Assembly (NCBI GenBank): GCA_903894655.1
Contig: CAITQY010000783.1
Coordinates: forward strand, 1-14,274
From: an uncultured Gemmatimonadota bacterium
GTDB lineage: Bacteria > Gemmatimonadota > Gemmatimonadetes > Gemmatimonadales > Gemmatimonadaceae
Reading direction: 5' to 3'
DNA length: 14,274 nt
Position numbers and translations under genes: made by a program. Below are positions 1-6,443 of this stretch, in pieces (the first letter of the stretch is position 1; the number at the start of each line of letters is the position of its first letter). The notes below the pieces were generated by a model. It was not told the origin of the DNA. It did not search any database and saw nothing but the letters and a program-made list of their open reading frames with translations.

Positions 1-430
1 AGCACGAATGTTCGCGGATGAACAGCAAGGAATCAAATGGCTGTGACATGCGCGGAGCCGTCGTCTCGCCACGGGTGATCCGTGTAGTTATTCGCGCTGA
101 TCCGCGGTTGCGCTGTTGTTCCAGCCTCGAAACAAACCACTTGACCGCGGATCAGCACGAATGTTCGCGGATGAACAGCAACAATTGAATTGCTCGTCGC
201 GTGCACGGAGCCGTCGTCGCGCCACGGGTAATCCGTGTAGTGATTGGCGCTGATCCGCGGTTACGCTGTTGTGCCAGCTTCGCAACAAACCACTTGACCG
301 CGGATCCGCACGAATGTGCGCGGATGAACAGCAACAATTGAATTGCTCGTCGCGTGCGCGGAGCCGTCGTCGCGCCACGGGTGATCCGTGTAGTTGTTCG
401 CGTGGATCAGCGGTGAAGCTGTTTGCCGAT
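1..430. repeat. Tandem 153-bp repeat array, about 2.8 units, open at the left edge
   Basis: Units start at 1, 154 and 307 with an exact 153-bp period and no indels. The third decays after about 425-430. Units 2 and 3 are almost identical over their first 80 bases, while unit 1 differs in its core (about 29-55). Each unit carries a small hairpin, CACGG-5 nt-CCGTG, at 70-84, 223-237 and 376-390. Units 1 and 2 also carry a perfect 10-bp inverted repeat, GATCCGCGGT/ACCGCGGATC, at 99-108/144-153 and 252-261/297-306. In unit 3 the opening motif becomes a perfect hairpin, CGCAC-GAAT-GTGCG, at 307-320. The units abut directly, so this is not a CRISPR array. From memory, similar 'cgcggatcagcacg...gcggatgaac' text often lies beside GxxExxY genes, and one starts at 532. 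Because 153 is divisible by 3, open frames persist through the array; I regard them as non-coding. Confidence 0.9.
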
Positions 431-531
431 CGCATGGCAAGCGGCGTTCGAATGAGATTGGTGGCAACGTATCGGTGGGTACTTCGGCCGATGACGATGA
501 CAGCTTGTGTGCCCCTGAACCAGGAGCAAGC
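431..531 (+). promoter_or_regulatory. Leader between the repeat array and the GxxExxY gene, with RBS
   Basis: This stretch no longer matches the 153-bp unit clearly. It ends with a good Shine-Dalgarno sequence, AGGAG at 522-526, five bases before the ATG at 532, which fixes the start of the GxxExxY gene. An upstream in-frame ATG at 394 lies inside the third repeat unit and would add 46 residues of non-family sequence, so I rejected it. I see no convincing -35/-10 promoter. Confidence 0.6.
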
Positions 532-1002
532 ATGAGCGAGGCCGAAACTGATCGGAAGCGGCTACTGCACCAAGAACTCAGCAGCCAGATCATCAGTGCG
601 TTCTACGAAGTGTACAACACGATGGTCCGCGGACTCCTCGAAGGCTGCTATCAGAACGCACTCTACGTCGAGCTGCAGCAGCGCGGCATCCCGGTTGATC
701 GCGAAGTGCCATTCGGCGTACGCTACAAAGAGCGCATCGTCGGCCAATATCGCGTGGACCTGCTCGTCGATCGCAAAGTGATCGTCGAGTGCAAGACCGC
801 TGATACGCTGCACCCGCAGCACGAATCGCAAATGCTGCACTACCTCAAGGCCACCGGCACCGAGCTTGGCCTGCTGATGTACTTCGGCTCCAGGCCCCTA
901 TTCCGGCGCTTCGTGCACACCAATGGATCGGCGGCTTCCGGCTGTGCACACAGAGTGGACGCCGCCGTCAGTGAACGCTGTACGCCAATGCTCCCGGAAT
1001 GA
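532..1002 (+). CDS. GxxExxY family protein (PD-(D/E)XK nuclease fold)
   Basis: The protein is 156 aa, starting at the ATG behind AGGAG. The name-giving motif GLLEGCY is at residues 34-40. It is followed by VPFGVRYKER and then a PD-(D/E)XK-like core: D76 in YRVDLLVD, then E86 and K88 in IVECK. The family is annotated as PDDEXK_3 and predicted to be nuclease-like; its biological role is not established and no catalysis is shown here. Family members as I know them run about 120-135 aa and end shortly after a motif like RRFVH. Here RRFVH is followed by some 28 residues without family character. The last 11-12 codons are antisense to an aminotransferase remnant (968-1096), so the C-terminus looks replaced at a DNA junction, probably within 920-968. 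The position right after the repeat array suggests they form one unit. Confidence 0.85.
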   Translation: MSEAETDRKRLLHQELSSQIISAFYEVYNTMVRGLLEGCYQNALYVELQQRGIPVDREVPFGVRYKERIVGQYRVDLLVDRKVIVECKTADTLHPQHESQMLHYLKATGTELGLLMYFGSRPLFRRFVHTNGSAASGCAHRVDAAVSERCTPMLPE

Positions 1003-1096
1003 GCGTGACAAACTGCGTCATCTCATCCGGTGTCCCGATGCTGATCCGACACCAATCCCCGTGCGGGTGAAAGGCGCAGTCCACTCGGCTCTTCGC
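968..1096 (-). pseudogene. C-terminal remnant of a HisC-type PLP aminotransferase
   Basis: The minus strand, read from about 1096 down to a TGA at 968-970, gives an ungapped peptide containing AFHPHGDWCRISIGTPDEM and then TQFVTLIPGAL. This fits the C-terminal end of the histidinol-phosphate aminotransferase-like family, where 'AFPP..DWCR(I/V)S(I/V)GTP(D/E)EM' followed by a short helix is typical. Reading further upstream in this frame loses resemblance and meets a stop at 1142-1144, so only about 40 codons remain of a protein normally near 350-400 aa. No start, PLP lysine or N-terminal domain is present. It overlaps the 3' end of the GxxExxY gene by 35 bp on the opposite strand. The family call rests on motif memory, not an alignment. 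Confidence 0.6.
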
Positions 1097-1154
1097 TGGA
1101 GCCCTGCGTGACCAGCACGCGCGACTTCGATACCGCGTCCACTATCTTTCCACG

Positions 1155-2153
1155 ATGTCCGCTGCTCGATGGCTCGTGACCGCCCTGTCGTTCGCCGCCA
1201 TGCTGGGGGTGTCGGCATGGGTGGTCGCCTCCCATTGGCCGGCGGGTGGTATGCCGTGGCTGGCGTGGCCGGTGCACGCGGCGGCATTGGCCACGGTGAC
1301 GGCGGAGATCATCACCCGGGCGCTCAAGATTCAGGCGTCGGCGCGGGCGTGCGGCATCCCGCTGCGCTTCGGAACAGCGGTGCGGGTCTGTCTGGCCGGT
1401 GACTTCGCGGCGGCCATTACGCCCGCCCGGTCGGGGGCGGAGCCGGCGCGCTTTCTGGTGCTGGCGGAAAGTGGCACCGGCCCGGCGGGGCGCGTGCTGA
1501 TTCTCTTTCTCGAGCTGTTTCTCGAGATGTGGTCACTGGTGCTGGTGTGCAGCGTGCTGGCGGTGCTCTTCGCCGGGCGTGGCGCGTCGGTGGCTGGGCT
1601 GCTCAGTCTCGTGGGCGGCTACAGCGGCTTCGTGCTGGGCGTCGGGGCGGTGGGTTTCGTGCTCTCCCGCAGGAACGCCAATGGGCCGCCGCCCGTCTGG
1701 GCTACACGGATCGGGTTGCGCGCCGGGCGTTGGCGGGCGGTGCAGCGCACGTTGCGGGCGCTGCGGGAATCGGTGCAGTCGCTGCGACGGGCCGATCCGG
1801 TGCTGATGCTGCTGGCGTTCGGGGGCTCGGTGCTGCATGTGCTGTGCAAGGTGGCGACGCTGCCCATTCTGGTGTTCGTGGGCGATCCGTCATTTCCGCT
1901 TACCATGGATGCGTTGGCCCCGCTGGTGCTGTGGCCGTTGGCGTTGTTCTATGGCGGCGTGGTGGTGCCGGCACCCGGCGGCGGCGGCTTTATCGAAGGC
2001 GCCTTTGCGGCCACGCTCAGTTCGGCGATACCCGCAGGTATCTTTGCCGCATCGCTGCTTTGGTGGCGTTTCTACACGTTCTATCTCTATCTCCTCGTAG
2101 GCGGCGTGGCGGCCGGTGATGCCGCCCTGCGCGCCCTGCGTCGTCCAACCTGA
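1155..2153 (+). CDS. Lysylphosphatidylglycerol synthase TM-region / flippase-like membrane protein
   Basis: A 332-aa, strongly hydrophobic protein with several membrane segments (about 5-26, 37-55, 110-135, 150-175, 215-240, 250-270 and 290-320). The motif PAPGGGGFIEGAF begins near residue 272 and matches the conserved 'P.PGG.G..E' signature of the LPG_synthase_TM family (UPF0104/AglD2-like, PF03706). Members translocate or modify lipids, for example the flippase half of MprF, and others are linked to glycolipid or hopanoid export. No aminoacyl-transfer (DUF2156) domain is present, so lysyl-PG synthesis is not supported, and the substrate is unknown. The ATG at 1155 lacks a clear SD. The next in-frame ATG, at residue 16, would cut into the first membrane segment. 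The gene ends 4 bp before the next start, suggesting co-transcription with the transporter. Confidence 0.8.
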   Translation: MSAARWLVTALSFAAMLGVSAWVVASHWPAGGMPWLAWPVHAAALATVTAEIITRALKIQASARACGIPLRFGTAVRVCLAGDFAAAITPARSGAEPARFLVLAESGTGPAGRVLILFLELFLEMWSLVLVCSVLAVLFAGRGASVAGLLSLVGGYSGFVLGVGAVGFVLSRRNANGPPPVWATRIGLRAGRWRAVQRTLRALRESVQSLRRADPVLMLLAFGGSVLHVLCKVATLPILVFVGDPSFPLTMDALAPLVLWPLALFYGGVVVPAPGGGGFIEGAFAATLSSAIPAGIFAASLLWWRFYTFYLYLLVGGVAAGDAALRALRRPT

Positions 2154-2157
2154 CGCG

Positions 2158-3168
2158 ATGTCTTCCACGCCCCGTCCGATTCCCAGTCCGAACGCCGACC
2201 TGAACGCCAAGCTGGCCGTGGCCACAGCCGAAACCGCGAGCGGCGGATCGACCGCGTCGGCCACCAAGTGGCAGCTGATCGCCGGGTTCCTCGTGATCTA
2301 TCTCGTCTGGGGATCGACGTATCTGGCGATCCACTGGGGGGTGGAGACGATCCCCCCATTCGGAATGGGGGCGGCCAGGTTTCTGGTCGCTGGCTCTATG
2401 CTGTATTCATGGTGCATTATTCGTGGCGCGAAAAAGCCAACGAAAAGCCAGTGGAAGTCGTCGGCAGTCATCGGCGCGCTGCTCCTCTTCGTAGGCAACG
2501 GGGCCGTCTCCTGGGCGAGTCAACGGGTGCCGTCCGGCCTCGCGTCGGTACTCGTGGCCACAGTGCCTCTCTGGCTCGTGCTCTGCGAACTCTGGCAGGG
2601 AAAACGCCCGGAGTTCATCAAGCTCATCGGCGTGCTGATCGGCCTCGCCGGCGTCGCGCTGCTCGTCATGCCCACCGGTGCGGCCACGGCGACCGTCGAC
2701 CCCGCGGGCGCCGTGGTGCTCGCGCTGGGCTCCCTCTCGTGGACCGTCGGTTCGCTGTATTCGCGAACGGCGCGACAGGCCGACTCGCCCGCCTTGGCGA
2801 TCGCCATGCAGATGCTCGTGGGCGGCTCGCTGCTCCTGCTGCTGTCGCTCGCCTCAGGGGAGTGGACGCAGACGCTGCACATCTCCGCCCGCTCGGCGGC
2901 CTCGCTGCTCTACTTGATCGTGTTCGGGTCGCTGATCGGATTCAGCACCTACATGTGGCTCCTGAAGGTGGCGAGCCCGACGGCGGTGGGGACCTACGCG
3001 TACGTGAACCCGGCCGTCGCGGTGTTGCTCGGCGTGCTCTTCGCGGGTGAGCGTCTTCCGGCGCAGGCCGTCGCCGCCATGACGGTCATTCTGGGCGGGG
3101 TCGCCATGGTCAGCGTTGCTGGTGGCGGTGCCAAGCGCATGGTGAAGGCCGTCTGGCGCGTGCGCTGA
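2158..3168 (+). CDS. EamA-family (DMT superfamily) exporter
   Basis: This 336-aa inner-membrane protein has about ten membrane segments in two EamA repeats, roughly residues 42-176 and 190-325. The first repeat opens with IYLVWGSTYLAIHWG, a typical EamA/RhaT-type start like that of YedA-type drug/metabolite exporters. The second contains the 'YAYVNPAVAVLLGVLFAGE' helix near the end, also characteristic. The family exports small metabolites such as amino acids or drugs; the substrate cannot be read from the sequence. I chose the ATG at 2158, which gives a polar N-terminus (MSSTPRP) after the previous stop. The ATG at 2116 in the same frame would overlap the upstream gene by 38 bp and add non-conserved residues. 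The 4-bp gap suggests an operon with the flippase-like gene. Confidence 0.88.
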   Translation: MSSTPRPIPSPNADLNAKLAVATAETASGGSTASATKWQLIAGFLVIYLVWGSTYLAIHWGVETIPPFGMGAARFLVAGSMLYSWCIIRGAKKPTKSQWKSSAVIGALLLFVGNGAVSWASQRVPSGLASVLVATVPLWLVLCELWQGKRPEFIKLIGVLIGLAGVALLVMPTGAATATVDPAGAVVLALGSLSWTVGSLYSRTARQADSPALAIAMQMLVGGSLLLLLSLASGEWTQTLHISARSAASLLYLIVFGSLIGFSTYMWLLKVASPTAVGTYAYVNPAVAVLLGVLFAGERLPAQAVAAMTVILGGVAMVSVAGGGAKRMVKAVWRVR

Positions 3169-3183
3169 ATCCTGCGCGCGCCG

Positions 3184-3208
3184 TGGGTCGTACGGAACAG
3201 CGTACCCA
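3184..3208 (+). other. Short bulged hairpin between the EamA gene and a small membrane-protein gene
   Basis: TGGG-TCG-TACG and CGTACCCA can pair around a GAACAG loop, with a three-base bulge in the left arm. It lies 16 bp after the EamA stop and has no U-tract. It is therefore at most a weak terminator or mRNA processing structure. Confidence 0.3.
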
Positions 3209-3226
3209 TGACTCCGGAGCGGCACC

Positions 3227-3589
3227 GTGCGCACGCATATCAAAGTTGTCGGCATCGTCAATCTGATCTACAGCGCTATCGGCATCCTGGCCGCCGCTGG
3301 CGTGTTGCTGGGCGGCATCTTCGCCTCGCTGGCCACGCTCAATCCCATCGTGCTGATCGTCGGCACGGTCACCAGCGCCCTGATCGCCATCGTCATCGGT
3401 GCCATCAGCGTGTTCGGTCTCATCGCGGGCTTCGCGCTGCTCAACCATCAGCAGTGGGCTCGCTACGTGATCCTGTTCGTGTCCGCGTTGCGTCTGTTCC
3501 GGTGGCCGTTGGGCACGTTGTTCGGTGGCTACTCGATCTGGGTGCTGACCCACGACGACACGCGACGGCTGTTCGCGATGCGGGCGTAG
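3227..3589 (+). CDS. Small integral membrane protein of unknown function
   Basis: A 120-aa protein starting at GTG, preceded by GGAG at 3216-3219 with 7-bp spacing. It has three or four predicted membrane segments (about 7-33, 41-72, 78-92 and 95-107). The second half, LLNHQQWARY then LRLFRWPLGTLFGGYSIWVL, follows a pattern ('L....WAR...P.GT..G.Y.LW.L') seen in many small uncharacterised bacterial membrane proteins. No catalytic motif is visible, and a specific function cannot be assigned. The gene stands 58 bp after the EamA gene and 106 bp before the GMC oxidoreductase; the 3590-3695 gap holds nothing I can identify. Confidence 0.75.
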   Translation: MRTHIKVVGIVNLIYSAIGILAAAGVLLGGIFASLATLNPIVLIVGTVTSALIAIVIGAISVFGLIAGFALLNHQQWARYVILFVSALRLFRWPLGTLFGGYSIWVLTHDDTRRLFAMRA

Positions 3590-3695
3590 GACGCGGGCAC
3601 GCACCCGGCGCCACGCCCGCGATCCTCGTGCTGCCGCCGTCGGTGTCGGAAGAATCCGGCTGGCGTGATGCTGGGACGTGCGGTAGCGTGCGGCT

Positions 3696-5816
3696 ATGAC
3701 CGCCATCAGTCCAGAGATTCGCACGCCACCTCGCGTGGTGTTGCCGCACTTATCGCGACCGCAGCGTGAGTCCTTGGCGGCGCTTGCCCCCTGCGTGCTC
3801 CGAGGCGCGCCGCCAAGCACGGAGTCTGCCCACGAGTTCATCGCCCGGTGTGACGCTCGATTGGAACGGCTTCCCGCCCACCGCCGCGCGCAGCTTGGGC
3901 TCGCCCTTGGTGTCTTGGGTGGGCGCGTCTCCGTCCTGCTGGCCATCGGCGAAGCGACGCGCTTCGCGGCCCTGGCGGCCGACGATCAGACGCGCTGCTT
4001 CGATCGTTGGCTCAACTCGGCGCTCGCCCCCCTGCGCTCGGCTTCGCATTCCGTGCGTCGCCTGCTGTTGACGGTGCACTATGCGCATCCGGACGTCGCC
4101 GAGGCCATCGGCTATGCGGGACCGATGCACCTGCGGTCACCACGGGTGCCGTGGGAAGGCCCGCTGCCCGGGGTCAGCCGGCCCGACGAACCGGTGGCGC
4201 GCGGTGCGGTGGAACTACCCACGATGATCGCTCCGGCCCCGCTCCCCCGCGGGGTGATTCCCGCGGTGTCCATGCGCACCGACCTGCATCGCACCGCCGA
4301 TGTGGTCGTCATCGGCACCGGCGCCGGCGGCGCGGTGACAGCGGCCAGATTGGCCGAAGCCGGTTTCGAGGTGGTCGTGCTGGAGTCGGGCGCTTATCGC
4401 ACGCGCGCCGATTTCAACGAACGGGAGGCTGAGCTTACCCAGCAGCTGTACGCCGACGGGGCGATGCGCACCACCGACGACGCGTCGGTGGCACTGGTGC
4501 AAGGCAACACCGTTGGTGGATCCACCACCGTGAACTGGATGATCATGCTGCGCACGCCGGACTTCGTGCTCGAGCAGTGGGCCACGGAATCCGGCGTGTA
4601 TGGCATGACGCCGCGGGAGATGATCCCCGTGTTCGAGCGCGTGGAGCGCGAGGTGCACGCCAGCGCGGTCCCCGAAGACGCCCATTCCGCTAACAACCGC
4701 ATTTTGCTCGACGGGGCGCGGTCCCTCGGGTGGAAGGTGTCGACCGCGCAGATCAACGCCACCAACTGCGTGCGCTGCGGCTTTTGCGGCGTGGGCTGCC
4801 GGCACGACGCCAAGCAGTCCACGTTGGTCACGTTCGTGCCACGCGCGCTCACCGCCGGGGCGACGCTGCACGCCGATACGCACGTCGATCGTATCGAGAT
4901 CCGTGAACGTGATTCCGGATCGGGCACCCCGCCGATGAAGCGGGTGCACGCCACGGTGCGCGATCCGTCGTCGGGGCGCCCCGCTCGCGCGCTCACCATT
5001 GATGCGCCCATCGTGGTCGTGGCCGGCGGCGCCATCGGCACACCGGCGCTGCTCCAACGCTCGGGACTCGGTGGTGGCGGCGTGGGTCAGTGGCTGCGGC
5101 TGCATCCTCCGACGGCGATCTGGGGGCGGTATGATCGCGACATCGTGACCAGTAGCGGCATTCCGCTCACCACCATGTGCGATGAGCATTTGCGCTGGCG
5201 CGGCACCGACTTCGGCTTCTGGATCGAAACACCGCCAATGCATCCGTCCTTCACGGCGGTGGCCATGCCCGGCTTTGGTCACGCCCACCGCGCCTTGATG
5301 TCGTCGTTCAACCAACTCGGCGTGCTCATCGGTCTCACCCGCGACGGGGCGGAACGTTCACGCTCGAGCGGTCGCGTGCGGGTGAATCGGCGTGGGGAAA
5401 CGTCGATTGCGTACGCGCTGACTCCGGAAGATCAGCGCCGTGTGCGCGCCTCACTGTCCGCCTCGGCCCAGATCCATTTCGCCGCCGGCGCTCGTGAAGT
5501 GGGCACGATGCACGCCACGCCGATCGTGGTGCGGTCGGCGGCCGATGTGGCCCGGCTCGAAGAAGGCTCCGTCGGTCCGAATCGCATCGGGCTCTTTTCA
5601 GCCCACGTGAATGGCACCTGTCGTATGGGCACCGATCCGTCCACGTCAGGCGCGACGCCGGACGGCGAGCGGCACGGCGTGCGGGGGCTGTACATTTCCG
5701 ATGGGTCGCTGCTGCCCACGTCGCTCGGGGTGAACCCGCAGGAGACGATCATGGCGGTCGCGACCGTACTCGCCGAGCGTATGACGGTGCGCCATGCTGG
5801 CGTCACCCGCCCGTAG
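3696..5816 (+). CDS. GMC-family FAD oxidoreductase, long-chain alcohol oxidase-like
   Basis: The protein is 706 aa. An alpha-helical N-terminal region (about 18-140) resembles the leader region of long-chain alcohol oxidase-type GMC proteins. The FAD Rossmann motif is VVVIGTGAGG (203-212), with E230 ending strand 2, as expected for ribose binding. NTVGGSTTVNW (271-281) is the second FAD signature. A cysteine cluster, C358-x2-C361-x2-C364-x3-C368, followed by DAKQST is characteristic of this subgroup. The C-terminal domain has HVNGTCRMG, and H637 aligns with the first catalytic His of glucose oxidase. N680 in GVNPQETI takes the place of the second His. No signal peptide or twin-arginine motif is seen, so it is probably cytoplasmic or membrane-associated. 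The family oxidises alcohols to aldehydes or ketones; substrate and electron acceptor are unknown. The ATG has no strong SD. Confidence 0.85.
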   Translation: MTAISPEIRTPPRVVLPHLSRPQRESLAALAPCVLRGAPPSTESAHEFIARCDARLERLPAHRRAQLGLALGVLGGRVSVLLAIGEATRFAALAADDQTRCFDRWLNSALAPLRSASHSVRRLLLTVHYAHPDVAEAIGYAGPMHLRSPRVPWEGPLPGVSRPDEPVARGAVELPTMIAPAPLPRGVIPAVSMRTDLHRTADVVVIGTGAGGAVTAARLAEAGFEVVVLESGAYRTRADFNEREAELTQQLYADGAMRTTDDASVALVQGNTVGGSTTVNWMIMLRTPDFVLEQWATESGVYGMTPREMIPVFERVEREVHASAVPEDAHSANNRILLDGARSLGWKVSTAQINATNCVRCGFCGVGCRHDAKQSTLVTFVPRALTAGATLHADTHVDRIEIRERDSGSGTPPMKRVHATVRDPSSGRPARALTIDAPIVVVAGGAIGTPALLQRSGLGGGGVGQWLRLHPPTAIWGRYDRDIVTSSGIPLTTMCDEHLRWRGTDFGFWIETPPMHPSFTAVAMPGFGHAHRALMSSFNQLGVLIGLTRDGAERSRSSGRVRVNRRGETSIAYALTPEDQRRVRASLSASAQIHFAAGAREVGTMHATPIVVRSAADVARLEEGSVGPNRIGLFSAHVNGTCRMGTDPSTSGATPDGERHGVRGLYISDGSLLPTSLGVNPQETIMAVATVLAERMTVRHAGVTRP

Positions 5817-5867
5817 TGCGCTGTTCCGCTGCACCGATGTCCCCGTCCTCCGACTACCAACGCCCGT

Positions 5868-6440
5868 ATGAGTAAGGGAGAGAAGAAACGCCGCCGCGCC
5901 CTCGACGCCTATTCGATGCTGCAGCGTGCCGCCTCAATGGCGTCCGCGCAGGTCGAGCAGGCGGTCCATCCGTTCGGGCTCTCGGCGTCGCAGTTCGGTG
6001 TGCTGGAAACGCTGCAATCGCGCGGGCCGGTGCATCAGCAGGAGTTGGCCGAGGCGCTCGGGCGCAGCAAGGCGCAGATGACGGCGATCATCGACGCGCT
6101 CGAAGCGCGGGGCTGGGCACGCCGAGAGCGACACGCCACCGATCGACGGTTTATCTCGGTGTATCTCACCGACGACGGGCGCGACGTACTGGTGAGCACC
6201 GCCCCGGCGCGGAGTGATGCGATCGTAGCGATCATGGCCGAATTGAGCGGTGAGCAGCGCGTGCGCCTGGCACGGCTGTGCCGGCGGCTGTTGCGCGTGC
6301 TCGATCCCGATCAGGTGAACGAGCCGACTGAGGACGCGCATGATGACGCGACTGATGACGGGCACGATGAACACGATGATGTTTCCGATGACGAGCCGGA
6401 CGCCCCGGCCGTCGACAGCACGCTTCCTTCTCCGACGTAA
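5868..6440 (+). CDS. MarR-family transcriptional regulator with acidic C-terminal tail
   Basis: A 190-aa protein with a winged helix-turn-helix at about 35-105. LSASQFGVLETL begins the domain, QQELAEALGRSKAQMTAIIDALEARGW forms the recognition helix region, and RHATDRRFISVYLTDDG the wing with the conserved 'D.R...V.LT..G'. After the dimerisation helices (to about 146) comes an unusual tail. Residues 151-180 are mostly Asp/Glu with three His (H158, H166, H169), where ordinary MarR proteins of about 140-150 aa stop. The tail is encoded by GATGA-rich low-complexity DNA. MarR proteins are usually ligand-responsive repressors of adjacent genes and of themselves. The downstream aminotransferase starts 3 bp after this stop, so it is the likeliest target, together with the upstream GMC gene 51 bp away. 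I found no operator palindrome in the 51-bp gap. Confidence 0.88.
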   Translation: MSKGEKKRRRALDAYSMLQRAASMASAQVEQAVHPFGLSASQFGVLETLQSRGPVHQQELAEALGRSKAQMTAIIDALEARGWARRERHATDRRFISVYLTDDGRDVLVSTAPARSDAIVAIMAELSGEQRVRLARLCRRLLRVLDPDQVNEPTEDAHDDATDDGHDEHDDVSDDEPDAPAVDSTLPSPT

Positions 6441-6443
6441 ACG

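Noticed and set aside
1..430. CRISPR array
   Set aside because: The whole 153-bp unit repeats without unique spacers, and no cas genes are nearby.
88..435. A 115-codon minus-strand frame, and a shorter + frame, through the tandem repeats, with an internally repeated peptide
   Set aside because: The repetition merely follows the 153-bp (51-codon) DNA period, which keeps any open frame open. There is no RBS or family resemblance.
394..531. Upstream in-frame start for the GxxExxY gene
   Set aside because: It lies in repeat unit 3, adds non-family residues, and ignores the AGGAG placed for the ATG at 532.
3208..3699. Alternative + frame of 163 codons overlapping the small membrane protein
   Set aside because: The product is Arg/His-rich without membrane segments, whereas the GTG frame at 3227 has an SD and a coherent multi-span protein.
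4215..5315. Long minus-strand frame of 366 codons opposite the GMC gene
   Set aside because: Its composition (Arg/His/Gly-rich, no motifs) is that of an antisense shadow in GC-rich coding DNA. The + strand has clear FAD and GMC motifs.
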